From Chondrinema litorale (GTDB lineage: Bacteria; Bacteroidota; Bacteroidia; Cytophagales; Flammeovirgaceae): a DNA stretch of 64,000 nt. The translations under genes and the position numbers were made by a program. This document shows, in pieces, positions 25,311 through 34,456 of the stretch (its first letter is position 1; every line of letters begins with the position of its first letter). The stretch spans positions 124,001 through 188,000 of the forward strand of contig NZ_CP111043.1 in NCBI RefSeq assembly GCF_026250525.1. Direction: 5' to 3'. The notes below the pieces were generated by a model. That model saw nothing but the letters and a program-made list of their open reading frames with translations, was not told where the DNA came from and did no database searches.

Positions 25311-26072
25311 ATGTTAGAGATTAAGAACTTACACGCTTCTGTTGAAGATAAGAAGATACTAAATGGAATTAACCTGAAAGTGAACGCTGGTGAGGTACAT
25401 GCGATAATGGGTCCCAATGGTTCAGGAAAAAGTACTTTAGCTTCTGTGCTTGCTGGAAAAGAAGATTTCGAAGTGACTGAAGGAGAAGTAAACTTTACTG
25501 ATAAAGATTTACTTGATCTTAGTCCAGAAGACAGAGCTCGTGAAGGTATTTTTCTTGCATTTCAATATCCGGTAGAAATTCCAGGTGTAAGCAACACTAA
25601 CTTTCTTAAAACGGCTATCAACGAAGTAAGAAAATATCGTGGTCAAGAACCACTTGATGCAGTTGCATTCTTAAAGAAAATGAAAGAAAAAATGCAATTG
25701 GTGAGCATAGATCAATCACTTATGTCGAGATCTTTAAACGAAGGTTTTTCTGGTGGTGAGAAAAAAAGAAATGAAATTTTCCATATGGCTATGCTAGAGC
25801 CAAAACTTTCGATTCTAGACGAAACTGATTCAGGTTTAGATATTGATGCATTAAGAATCGTGGCGAATGGAGTAAATGCCTTAAAAAGCCCTAATAATGC
25901 TACAATTGTAGTAACTCACTACCAAAGATTACTAGATTACATAGTGCCTGACTTTGTACATGTATTATACAAAGGCCGCATAGTAAAATCTGGAACTAAA
26001 GAGCTTGCACTCGAACTTGAAGAAAAAGGATACGACTGGATTAAGAAAGAGGTAGAAGAAGGCGTGTTGTAA
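25311..26072 (+). CDS. sufC: Fe-S cluster assembly ATPase SufC
   Basis: ABC-type ATPase of the SUF iron-sulfur assembly scaffold SufBC2D. I start it at the ATG at 25311 (MLEIKNLHAS), giving 253 residues; the frame is open further but only with a TTG start. Walker A GPNGSGKST near 34-42, signature FSGGEKKRNE near 143-152 and Walker B LSILDETDSGLD near 165-176 are intact. sufD follows after 39 bp. No sufB is seen in the 25 kb to the left, so the scaffold partner must be encoded elsewhere. Confidence 0.95.
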   Translation: MLEIKNLHASVEDKKILNGINLKVNAGEVHAIMGPNGSGKSTLASVLAGKEDFEVTEGEVNFTDKDLLDLSPEDRAREGIFLAFQYPVEIPGVSNTNFLKTAINEVRKYRGQEPLDAVAFLKKMKEKMQLVSIDQSLMSRSLNEGFSGGEKKRNEIFHMAMLEPKLSILDETDSGLDIDALRIVANGVNALKSPNNATIVVTHYQRLLDYIVPDFVHVLYKGRIVKSGTKELALELEEKGYDWIKKEVEEGVL

Positions 26073-26111
26073 GACAAATCTAGTTGTAGAAAATCTTAAA
26101 TTCGATTACTC

Positions 26112-27434
26112 ATGAATGATATAATTCAGTCAAATCTGAAAGAAAACATAAAAGATGCTTTTGAACATTTCGAAAGTCAATTAAACGGACAGAAAGAGTC
26201 AAAGTGGCATCAAACCCGTAAAGAAGCATTTGAAGCATTAGCACAACTTAAATTCCCTACTGTAAAGCATGAGGAGTGGAAGTATACCAATGTTGCAAAG
26301 ATTCTTAAAAACAATTATGCTTTTAATGCACCTTCTAATATTAGCAAAGAAGATGTAGATCAATTCTCTCTAAATACTTTAGATGCACACAAACTAGTGT
26401 TTATTAATGGAGTATTTAGCGAAGCGTTTTCAAGCTTCGAATCTGAGAAAGGTATCCATATTCTTAATTTGCAAGATGCATACAGCCAACATAAAGAGTT
26501 AATAGAACAACACTTTGGCCAATATGCTGAGTTTCAAGAAGAGCCATTTACTGCATTAAGTACTGCTTTTGCATTTAATGGAGTATTTGTTTTGGCAGAA
26601 AAAAGCGCTGTAGCTTCTAAGCCGATATTTATTTTAAATATTACTGATACCAGAGAATACCCAGTAATTGCTCAACCAAGAAACCTGATTTTAGCTGAAG
26701 AAAACTCGCAAATTACCATTATTGAGGACTTTGTAAGTCTTGGTGAAAACCCTGCATTTCTGAACTATGTTTCGGAATTTAAGGTTGAGAAATATGCTCA
26801 TGTAGATCATTACAAGCTTCAAAATAAAGGCGCCAACAACTATTATGTTGGAACTACTCAAGTTAAACAAACTGATAACAGTAATTACAATAATACGGTT
26901 ATCACTTTAGGAGGTGGTTTAATTAGAAACAACCTCAATGTTTTATTAGACGGTGAGTATTGTGAAGTCTTTATGAATGGTTTATATATGCTGAAAGATG
27001 CTGATCATGTAGACAACCACACTATGGTTGATCATATGAAACCAAACTCTTATAGCAATGAGCTTTATAAAGGTGTAATGGATGGTAAATCTACTGGTGT
27101 ATTTAACGGCAAGATTTACGTTCGTAAATACGCACAAAAAACGAATGCATTCCAAGAGAATAAAAACATTTTACTCTCAGAAAATGCAACAGTAGATAAT
27201 AAACCGCAGTTAGAAATCTGGGCAGATGATGTAAAATGTTCACATGGAGCAACAACTGGTGCATTAGATGAAGAACCAATGTTTTATTTGCGTTCTAGAG
27301 GGATTGGAGAGGATAAAGCAAGAGCTTTACTAATGAATGCATTTGCTGCCGATGTTGTTATGAGAATTAAGTCTGATGCCTTCAGAGAACATATAGAAGC
27401 ACTAATTACCAATAGACTGGAAAATGAATTTTGA
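26112..27434 (+). CDS. sufD: Fe-S cluster assembly protein SufD
   Basis: A 440-residue SufD. The N-terminal helical part contains FPTVKHEEWKYTNVAKILKN, the typical SufD opening. The right-handed beta-helix core follows, and the C-terminal signature NKPQLEIWADDVKCSHGATT is followed by GALDEEPMFYLRSRGI. It forms the SufBCD scaffold with SufC upstream and a SufB from elsewhere. Terminator immediately downstream at 27507. Confidence 0.95.
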   Translation: MNDIIQSNLKENIKDAFEHFESQLNGQKESKWHQTRKEAFEALAQLKFPTVKHEEWKYTNVAKILKNNYAFNAPSNISKEDVDQFSLNTLDAHKLVFINGVFSEAFSSFESEKGIHILNLQDAYSQHKELIEQHFGQYAEFQEEPFTALSTAFAFNGVFVLAEKSAVASKPIFILNITDTREYPVIAQPRNLILAEENSQITIIEDFVSLGENPAFLNYVSEFKVEKYAHVDHYKLQNKGANNYYVGTTQVKQTDNSNYNNTVITLGGGLIRNNLNVLLDGEYCEVFMNGLYMLKDADHVDNHTMVDHMKPNSYSNELYKGVMDGKSTGVFNGKIYVRKYAQKTNAFQENKNILLSENATVDNKPQLEIWADDVKCSHGATTGALDEEPMFYLRSRGIGEDKARALLMNAFAADVVMRIKSDAFREHIEALITNRLENEF

Positions 27435-27504
27435 TATAAAGGTTAAACACGGTGTGTTAAACATATCAAAATCACCAAATACCTTTAACCACAATCTCTA
27501 AGCA

Positions 27505-27535
27505 ACTGCCCCGATTTTTTCGGGGCTTTTTTTAT
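27505..27535. terminator. intrinsic terminator of sufCD
   Basis: GC-rich stem GCCCCGA/TCGGGGC with a T-rich loop (27508-27526), followed by TTTTTTT. Its end overlaps the last codon of the convergent DinB-like gene. Confidence 0.88.
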
Positions 27536-28137
27536 GCATATTTTGCCGACATCGCATTTGCAATCGCATTTTCTGCCTGAATTAAATGTCGGTGCTCATG
27601 GGCGATTAAAAATCTAAATACATCTCCTAGTTTTAATCTGAGTATTGGTCCAACTAAAGAAGTAATTTTCACTTTATTTAAATCCACTCCCCTACTATTT
27701 TCAAGTAATTCAAGTAATTGTCTTTTCTGCTTTATAAAACTAGCCAAGACTTTTTGAGCATTTAAATCTGAAGAATCATACTTACTCGATGGATTTACAG
27801 AGCTAAATGTTTTTACTTTCATGTGAATACTGCCATCACTGTGAGGCTTCATCGCATTATACATATAATTACCCATAAAGCCCGACTTAAACTCTGGGTT
27901 AACAGCAGTACTTTTACTTTCCTGTTTATCCAATTCTTTTTCAATTTGAGGAAGATAATATCTGCCAACCATATTTAAATGCTCTATGCATTCTAAAGCA
28001 CTCCACTTACCCTTTGCAGGTTTTATATTCAATATTTCGCTATCTACATCACTAAATTTTGTATCAAACTGAGAAATTATAGAATTTACTTCCTTTTCGA
28101 GCTCAGAAATTAAGGTTTTGCTATTGAATCTCGGCAT
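27532..28137 (-). CDS. DinB-like superfamily protein
   Basis: A 201-residue four-helix-bundle protein of the DinB/YfiT-like superfamily. Landmarks: KWSALECIEHLN near 47-58 (first metal-ligand histidine) and LIAHEHRHLIQAENAI near 178-193 (two more histidines), placing the usual His triad for a divalent metal. Many relatives act as metal-dependent thiol transferases or hydrolases; substrate unknown here. Cytoplasmic, probably monocistronic. Confidence 0.88.
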   Translation of the reverse strand: MPRFNSKTLISELEKEVNSIISQFDTKFSDVDSEILNIKPAKGKWSALECIEHLNMVGRYYLPQIEKELDKQESKSTAVNPEFKSGFMGNYMYNAMKPHSDGSIHMKVKTFSSVNPSSKYDSSDLNAQKVLASFIKQKRQLLELLENSRGVDLNKVKITSLVGPILRLKLGDVFRFLIAHEHRHLIQAENAIANAMSAKYA

Positions 28138-28338
28138 AATTATATCTTTTTGTATAAAAGTAATTTAAGCAGAAATTTAAAAACTTGACCTGCATCAATT
28201 TTAAATATCAAGTAAAGCCTATGACGGCTGTCATATTGATTTTAAATCAATTATTTTTTTTTAGAACCAGATATAAACAATAAGTTTACTCCTTTATAGC
28301 AACCATCTATAACCGGTTTAGATAAATAACAGATAATA

Positions 28339-29478
28339 ATGATTACTGACATAAAATTAGACACTATTGCCGAAGCAATTGAGGCCATAAAAAATGGAGA
28401 GATTGTAGTTGTGGTAGATGATGAAGACAGAGAGAACGAAGGGGATTTTGTGTGTGCTGCTGAAAAAGTAACACCAGAAATCATCAACTTTATGGCAAAA
28501 GAAGGTAGAGGCTTGATTTGTGCACCTTTAATGGAATCGCGTTGCAAAGAATTACAACTTACACCAATGGTAAGTAGTAACACTGCGGTATACGATACCC
28601 CATTTACTGTTTCTATTGATTTAATAGGTCATGGTTGCACCACTGGTATATCTGCCAGTGATAGATCTAAAACCATTCAGGCTTTAGTAAACCCTGCTAC
28701 CAAAGCAGAAGAATTGGGCAGACCAGGGCATATTTTCCCATTAATTGCCAGAAATGGTGGCGTACTTAGGAGAACTGGGCATACAGAAGCGGCTATTGAT
28801 CTTGCCAGACTTGCAGGCTTAACACCAGCAGGTGTATTGGTGGAGATTATGAATGAAGATGGCACCATGGCAAGATTACCAGACCTTAGAAAAGTAGCAG
28901 ACAAGTTTAATCTTAAGCTGGTAACCATAAAAGACCTTATACACTATAGGTTACACCACGATTCACTAATCTCGAAAGTATCTTCTACTCCATTCCCAAG
29001 TAAATTTGGAGATTTTACTTTGCATGCTTATAAGCAAAATGGGTTTGAGAACTTGCATATTGCCATGGTAAAAGGCACTTGGGAAGAAGATGAAGCCATA
29101 CCAGTAAGAGTTCATGCATCAGATATACTAGAAGATTTATTCGGGTTTACCATGAACCATAGAGGTGGTATCTTACAAACTTCTATGAAAATGATAGAGA
29201 AGCTTGGGAAAGGTGTGGTTCTTTACATTAACAATCCCGACGATAAATACGAAACCCTTAGTGAGCGTCTCGATAACATAAGAGAATTAATAAATTCAGA
29301 TGATGATGAGTCGTCTATTAGTTCTATGAAAACTTGGGATTATGGCATTGGTGCTCAGATTCTCAGAAGTTTGGGAGTTAGTAATATGAGACTAATTACC
29401 AATAAACCAAAGAAAATGGTTGGGCTTATGGGTTATGGTCTTAAAATTATTGACAATATTCCTATAGAAGATATTTAA
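28339..29478 (+). CDS. ribBA: RibBA-type protein: DHBP synthase with degenerate GTP cyclohydrolase II domain
   Basis: A 379-residue fusion. The RibB domain (about 1-205) makes 3,4-dihydroxy-2-butanone 4-phosphate for riboflavin and keeps VDDEDRENEGDFV (about 26-38), GRGLICAPL and the ARNGGVLRRTGHTEAAIDLA block. The second domain (about 215-379) keeps the GTP cyclohydrolase II frame (VRVHASDILEDLFGF, DYGIGAQILRSLGVSNMRL, GYGLKIIDNIPI). It lacks the zinc-binding cysteines: the expected C-x10-C-x-C pattern is replaced by a stretch ending FTMNHRGG. The usual RQEGRGIG loop reads INNPDDKY. GTP hydrolysis is therefore unlikely. No FMN riboswitch is visible upstream. The peroxiredoxin gene starts 2 bp after the stop. 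Confidence 0.93.
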   Translation: MITDIKLDTIAEAIEAIKNGEIVVVVDDEDRENEGDFVCAAEKVTPEIINFMAKEGRGLICAPLMESRCKELQLTPMVSSNTAVYDTPFTVSIDLIGHGCTTGISASDRSKTIQALVNPATKAEELGRPGHIFPLIARNGGVLRRTGHTEAAIDLARLAGLTPAGVLVEIMNEDGTMARLPDLRKVADKFNLKLVTIKDLIHYRLHHDSLISKVSSTPFPSKFGDFTLHAYKQNGFENLHIAMVKGTWEEDEAIPVRVHASDILEDLFGFTMNHRGGILQTSMKMIEKLGKGVVLYINNPDDKYETLSERLDNIRELINSDDDESSISSMKTWDYGIGAQILRSLGVSNMRLITNKPKKMVGLMGYGLKIIDNIPIEDI

Positions 29479-29480
29479 TT

Positions 29481-29930
29481 ATGGCTTTAGCAAATCAAAC
29501 AAAAGCACCAGATTTTACATTACCTTCTACTAGTGGAGAAGATTTTTCGCTTTATAATGATATGTCTGGCAAACCATGCATCATTTATTTTTATCCGAAA
29601 GATTTTACTAGAGGTTGTACCAAAGAAGCTTGTAGTTTTAGAGATACACACGAAGAATTTAAGGGGCTAGATATTGAAATCTTTGGTATAAGTAAAGATT
29701 CTATTGAGACTCACTTAAAATTTAAAAAAGAGTATCAATTACCTTTTGATTTGCTTTCAGACAAGAGCGGAGATGTGTGTAAAAAATATAAGGCACTTAT
29801 TCCAGTAATAGGGATTCCTAAAAGGATTACCTACTTACTGGATAAAGACCACAAGATTGTAGCTTCTTTTGATAACATGTTTGATTTTAACGGCCACATT
29901 AAAGAAATGATCAAGCAGGTAAAATCTTAA
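29481..29930 (+). CDS. bcp: peroxiredoxin, Bcp/PrxQ type
   Basis: A 149-residue cytoplasmic thiol peroxidase reducing peroxides with thioredoxin. Peroxidatic Cys in the motif DFTRGCTKEACSFRD, with the second Cys five residues later as in atypical two-Cys PrxQ proteins. Arginine and threonine of the active site are in place. Starts 2 bp after ribBA, so co-transcribed. Its stop lies 3 bp from that of the convergent TPR gene, with no obvious terminator between. Confidence 0.93.
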   Translation: MALANQTKAPDFTLPSTSGEDFSLYNDMSGKPCIIYFYPKDFTRGCTKEACSFRDTHEEFKGLDIEIFGISKDSIETHLKFKKEYQLPFDLLSDKSGDVCKKYKALIPVIGIPKRITYLLDKDHKIVASFDNMFDFNGHIKEMIKQVKS

Positions 29931-29933
29931 TCT

Positions 29934-31694
29934 TTATTCGATTAGCGCCCCACTGGCTATTTTCTTTTTTAGCAAGTCTTCGTTGTCTGTACCGCCGTTT
30001 TCAAGAGCAATTTTCCATTGCTCCATTGCTTTGTCTTTGTTGCCAGTCTTGTATAAAACATCACCATAATGTTCTGCAATGGTACCGTCTTCGGAGATTG
30101 AAGCAGCTTTTTCAAGAAAAGTTAAGGCATCTTTATATTTTCCGTTGGCATATAGAATCCAACCGTATGTATCTAAATAAGTAGGATTGCTTGGCTCTTT
30201 GTTAATGAGTTTTTTGCCCATTTCCATCGCCTTATCCAGTTTTACTTTTCTTATAGATAAATAATAAGCATAATTATTTAACACTTGAATGTTCTCAGCA
30301 TCGTAATCTAAGGCTTTCTCGTAGTATTCATCAGATTTATCATACTCTTCTAGATAATGATAAACATCTCCCAATTGAGCATCAAACTGTGCAACTAATT
30401 GTGGGTTATTGGCAAACATTTTACCTGACTCTAACATCTCACGAGCCATTTCATAATCTTTTTTCATTACATAGCCTAAACCAGAGAAAAAGTATAACCT
30501 TGGCTGATTTGGGAAAAACTCTTGTGCATCTTCTGCATGGTCTATTACTGCTTCGTAATCTTGCAATTCCCAATCAATATTTAATACTTTTTGCCATGCA
30601 TCAAAAGAATCTCCATCTATTTCTAACGCTTCTAAAAAGATGCTTCTAGCTTCTTCTTTCTTTTGATCAAACAATAGAAAGTCGCCATAAAGATTTTTTG
30701 CTACTGCTGAGTTTGGATGTGTTTCAACCAATATAGCAGCAAGGTCTTTTATTTTATCTGTTGAATTATTCTTTACAGCTTCTTGCTGATACATTCTCAA
30801 TATCTCAATTTTCTGATCGACATCTACCAAATTGCTAGAGAATGTCTCTTCGATCATTTTATCAGCTACATCATTTTTACCTTGTACCTTGTAAACTCTA
30901 GCCAACATCAATTTTGCTTCTTCATCTTCAGGATGCGTATCTACCACTTTTTCAAGCAGTACAGATGCTTCATCAATCTTATTATTAGCTAATAACAATT
31001 GAGCTTGAGAAGTAATAAACCTGCTTTCACCAGGATAGGCCTCAACCAACTTCTCCCCTTCTTTTAGTGCTTCTTCTGTTTTGCCAAGTTTTAAAAATAC
31101 GCGCTGCTTCTGACGAATAATTAATTCACTAACACCAAATCTATCTTCAGACTTATTATAAGCACTTATTGCTTTATCATAGTCGGGTATGTATAAATAG
31201 GCTGAAGCGAGATTGTAATAGTTTTCTTCTGAAGGGCTCACCACTGTCAACTGTTCTAAAGTTTCAGCTAGCGCTTCATAATCTTTATTCTGTCTGTGTA
31301 TTTCTGAGATGAGCACATAAAAATACTGATTCTTAGGATCGAGCTCTACCGCTTTTTTTGCAAATTTTAAAGCTTCTTCGTACGACTCAAGTTTAAAATT
31401 TGTGTCAGCAATTTTAAACAGTGTAGTTGGATTATTTTCTTTTAAGCGATCGCTTTCTTCAAAGAGAATCAAGGCTTTTTTGTAATCTTCTAATATGAAA
31501 TGTTTCATGCCTTCAGAAAACAGATACTCCGCCTGATCGAAACTTATTTGTTCTGTATTTTCTACGAGGCCCTCAACCACTGAAATATTTTCATTCTCTT
31601 TTCCCTTCTTTTTCTTTTTTTGTGCCTGAACAGAAGTTATTAAAGCAAGTTGAGCAAAAAATAAAATAACTAAGAGGCTGACACTTTTTCCCAT
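29934..31694 (-). CDS. exported tetratricopeptide-repeat protein
   Basis: About 586 residues when started at the ATG at 31694 (MGKSVSLLVILFF), which opens with a signal peptide ending near VQAQ and a lysine cluster (KKKKKGKE). The upstream frame to 31739 would place 15 non-signal residues in front. The rest is a succession of TPR units with regular 34-residue spacing (e.g. YNLASAYLYIPDYDKAISAY; LYFFSGLGYVMKKDYEMARE; EHYGDVLYKTGNKDKAMEQW). Around 14-15 repeats form a periplasmic superhelix for protein-protein contact. No enzymatic domain. Partner unknown. Confidence 0.88.
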   Translation of the reverse strand: MGKSVSLLVILFFAQLALITSVQAQKKKKKGKENENISVVEGLVENTEQISFDQAEYLFSEGMKHFILEDYKKALILFEESDRLKENNPTTLFKIADTNFKLESYEEALKFAKKAVELDPKNQYFYVLISEIHRQNKDYEALAETLEQLTVVSPSEENYYNLASAYLYIPDYDKAISAYNKSEDRFGVSELIIRQKQRVFLKLGKTEEALKEGEKLVEAYPGESRFITSQAQLLLANNKIDEASVLLEKVVDTHPEDEEAKLMLARVYKVQGKNDVADKMIEETFSSNLVDVDQKIEILRMYQQEAVKNNSTDKIKDLAAILVETHPNSAVAKNLYGDFLLFDQKKEEARSIFLEALEIDGDSFDAWQKVLNIDWELQDYEAVIDHAEDAQEFFPNQPRLYFFSGLGYVMKKDYEMAREMLESGKMFANNPQLVAQFDAQLGDVYHYLEEYDKSDEYYEKALDYDAENIQVLNNYAYYLSIRKVKLDKAMEMGKKLINKEPSNPTYLDTYGWILYANGKYKDALTFLEKAASISEDGTIAEHYGDVLYKTGNKDKAMEQWKIALENGGTDNEDLLKKKIASGALIE

Positions 31695-31807
31695 AACAAA
31701 AAAATTAGAAATATATCCGGTCCTGATATTATATAACAAATCTGCGTCTTAATAATTTAATAAACAAAGCAGTTTTTAGATAACGTAAACGACAGGCAAT
31801 AATCTAT

Positions 31808-32812
31808 TTACTCTTTAATATAGCTATATTCTCCGAGACTGATAGTTCTTTCTCTGCCTTCATAAGTCGAATGGCAATTCAATATAGAAGATACCAATCT
31901 TACATTTTTTACCAGAGATTTTTCAGCAACTAAAGAATTCTCGATTATAGCATTTTCTATAGTACTGTTTTCTTCTACAGAAACATTTGGACCAATTACA
32001 CTATTTGAAATTACTACATTTTCGCCAATATAAACAGGGCTAATTATAACAGTATTTACAATATTAGCAGAATCAGCAATATTTTGGTGTGATTTAAAGT
32101 AGCCAATAATATTTTTATGTACCTGTAAAAAATCGGAATGTGATTCACATGAAATTAGATCGTCTACAACTCCGGGTAAAAACTTTTCACCTTTTTTCTG
32201 CAATTCAATTATTACGTCATTCAGATCATAGGTAATTCCTTCTTTAATCTGATTATCCATTAAATATTGTAATATTTCTGGTATTTCTTCTGCTTTATTA
32301 AAGTAACAAATACCCACCGGTGAAAGATCAGAAACAAATTCTGGTGGTTTTTCAAAAAACCCAGTAATTGTATTATTAAGTTCCACTTTTGCCACTGTAT
32401 GCTCAGATGGATCAGTAATTTTTCTTACAAAACAAACATTGTCGTTTAGGTTATCGAGATTAATATCGCTCTTAAACCAAACATTTGAAGGAACTACTAA
32501 AATTTCACCTTTTAAAGAGTCTGATGCAGCATGTAAAGCACTTAAAGGAGTGGTATCTTGCAGACTAGTAAATATATTCGTTTTAAGCCCAAACTTAGTA
32601 GCGATTTGCTTAAGTGGAGCATGATATTTTGAAACCGCCGATGATGTTACAAATATGACTTCTTCAATTGGCCTCTCAGAAAGAGATAAAATCTCTGAAA
32701 GTAGATATTCCATCAAATATTTACCTCCACACTTCATGAGTGCAACAGGGGTCATATGTTTGTGTAAATAAGGACTTGCCAGTCTGTTACTTATAAGTAA
32801 GATAACTTTCAT
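31808..32812 (-). CDS. sugar nucleotidyltransferase-like protein with left-handed beta-helix tail
   Basis: A 334-residue protein with the layout of NDP-sugar pyrophosphorylases: a Rossmann-like nucleotidyltransferase part (about 1-235) and a hexapeptide-repeat tail (about 245-325; IISPVYIGENVVISNSVIGP). The catalytic loop is not canonical. Where the family has a GxGxR stretch and a later PK, this protein has ISNRLASPYLHKHMTPVALM. The substrate-side GFFEKPPE and DLSPVGICYF segments are recognisable. It may be inactive or act on an unusual substrate. Lies next to a flippase gene, outside the main polysaccharide cluster. Confidence 0.78.
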   Translation of the reverse strand: MKVILLISNRLASPYLHKHMTPVALMKCGGKYLMEYLLSEILSLSERPIEEVIFVTSSAVSKYHAPLKQIATKFGLKTNIFTSLQDTTPLSALHAASDSLKGEILVVPSNVWFKSDINLDNLNDNVCFVRKITDPSEHTVAKVELNNTITGFFEKPPEFVSDLSPVGICYFNKAEEIPEILQYLMDNQIKEGITYDLNDVIIELQKKGEKFLPGVVDDLISCESHSDFLQVHKNIIGYFKSHQNIADSANIVNTVIISPVYIGENVVISNSVIGPNVSVEENSTIENAIIENSLVAEKSLVKNVRLVSSILNCHSTYEGRERTISLGEYSYIKE

Positions 32813-32899
32813 ACAGAATTAAAATAATAGTATAATCCTTTTATATAGCTTAAAATTATTGAATTATTTATGTTAAAGAATCAGTAGATTAAGTTGAAG

Positions 32900-34402
32900 C
32901 TATATTTTTTTAAGAATAAAAGAGAATTTGCTTTTATGAATAAAAAATAGCAATGCTAAAAATGATAAAGCCAGTAGGTTTTTATATATCAATTCCATAA
33001 AAATTCCTGACTCATTTACCTGAATTATACCTAAAATTACTATTACAGTTAAAAATAGGCTTTTTAGTGAAGATGACAAATTGTAATTTATAGGATAAAA
33101 TTTCATTCCCCACAAATAACTCATTACACAAATACTAAAATAGCAAAGTAAAGTAGCCCAAGCACTTCCCATATAGCCTATTATAGGAATAAGGAAAAAA
33201 TTTGCCGTAACAGTAATTACAGCTCCAATCGCAGACATATAAGCTCCGTATTGCGTTCTGTCTGTCACTTTATACCAAACTGCTAGGTTATAATATACCC
33301 CTTGGAAAAGGTTAGCAAATAACAAAATTGGTACAATGCCCAAACCTACCCAATATTCTTTATTTGGCACTAATATCATACTAAGAATATGAAGATTAGC
33401 AACGACTAATACGATTACTACACAGCAAAAGATAATGAAGTAATCTAATATGCTTGCATAAGTTTTGGGAGCATTTTTATCTTCTGCTTGCGCAAAAAAG
33501 AATGGTTCTGCAGCATATTTAAATGCTTGGATAGACATCGTGATAAATACAGACAGCTTATAACAAGCTGAATATACCCCTACCGCCCATTGGTTAGGTT
33601 CACCATCATAAAAACCTTTGGGTAACCAATATTTTAATAAGATTCTGTCTGAAGTTTCATTAATTGCAAAAGCAAATCCAGCAAACATAATGGGTAAGCC
33701 ATATTTGTAAAATGGCTTTAAATCTTTAAGCCTAAGCCGAAATTTAAATTGAAGAAAAGCATCATATTGCAAAGGAATCATCATCATATTAGCAATTAAG
33801 TTAGCTAAAAATGCATAACCTAAACCTAATTCTGGATTATAAAAAGTATTTACTAATGGTTGTAGTCCAACAAAGTACTTCCCTTCATAAACATCCCTAC
33901 AGAAATAAAGAAAAAACGCGTTGAGTAATAGTATTAAAATTGCGTTTAAAATCTTAATTGAAGCAAATCTTATTGGCTTTTGTAACAACCTCAATCGAGC
34001 AAATGGAAGAGCAACAATGGCGTCAACTGCAAATAAAATGGCTAACCATTTTACAAAAATAACACCATCTGGATAACCTAATATTACAGCAATCTCTTTA
34101 GATAATAAATAAAGAATACTGGAGAATAGAATACTAGTAAGTAATACAGAAGAAAAAGCCGTATTAAAACAATAAGCTTTGTCAGCACTTTTTTTAGAAG
34201 CCAGCCTAAAAAAAGCAGTTTCCATACCATAGGTATAAAGCACATTAGCTGCTACCGCGTATGTATAGAATTCCGAAATAATTCCAAAGCTCTCAGGTGC
34301 AAATATTGTTACATGTAGTGGAGTAAGTGCATAACTGATTAATCTAACTAATATGGTTGTACCACCATAAATAGCAGTTTCAGATGCTAGTTTGCGGATC
34401 AT
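32900..34402 (-). CDS. polysaccharide flippase (Wzx/MVF family)
   Basis: A 500-residue integral membrane protein with about 14 hydrophobic helices and the N-terminal pattern of lipid-linked oligosaccharide flippases (ETAIYGGTTILVRLISYALT; FAPESFGIISEFYTYA). Helices are spread over the whole length and there is no soluble domain. It would flip undecaprenyl-linked sugars across the inner membrane. It is separate from the 47-62 kb cluster, which has its own Wzx; the neighbouring nucleotidyltransferase-like gene (87 bp downstream) may act with it. Confidence 0.88.
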   Translation of the reverse strand: MIRKLASETAIYGGTTILVRLISYALTPLHVTIFAPESFGIISEFYTYAVAANVLYTYGMETAFFRLASKKSADKAYCFNTAFSSVLLTSILFSSILYLLSKEIAVILGYPDGVIFVKWLAILFAVDAIVALPFARLRLLQKPIRFASIKILNAILILLLNAFFLYFCRDVYEGKYFVGLQPLVNTFYNPELGLGYAFLANLIANMMMIPLQYDAFLQFKFRLRLKDLKPFYKYGLPIMFAGFAFAINETSDRILLKYWLPKGFYDGEPNQWAVGVYSACYKLSVFITMSIQAFKYAAEPFFFAQAEDKNAPKTYASILDYFIIFCCVVIVLVVANLHILSMILVPNKEYWVGLGIVPILLFANLFQGVYYNLAVWYKVTDRTQYGAYMSAIGAVITVTANFFLIPIIGYMGSAWATLLCYFSICVMSYLWGMKFYPINYNLSSSLKSLFLTVIVILGIIQVNESGIFMELIYKNLLALSFLALLFFIHKSKFSFILKKI

Positions 34403-34456
34403 TCACCAGCCCGGTTTAATAAAAAAATAGAAATAATATTTTAACTTCTAGTTGTA

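Noticed and set aside
28138..28338. FMN riboswitch before ribBA
   Set aside because: I looked for the conserved G-rich RFN core and its flanking helices and found none.
32900..34402. Part of the main polysaccharide cluster
   Set aside because: It is 13 kb away, separated by shikimate, LRR and tilS genes on both strands.
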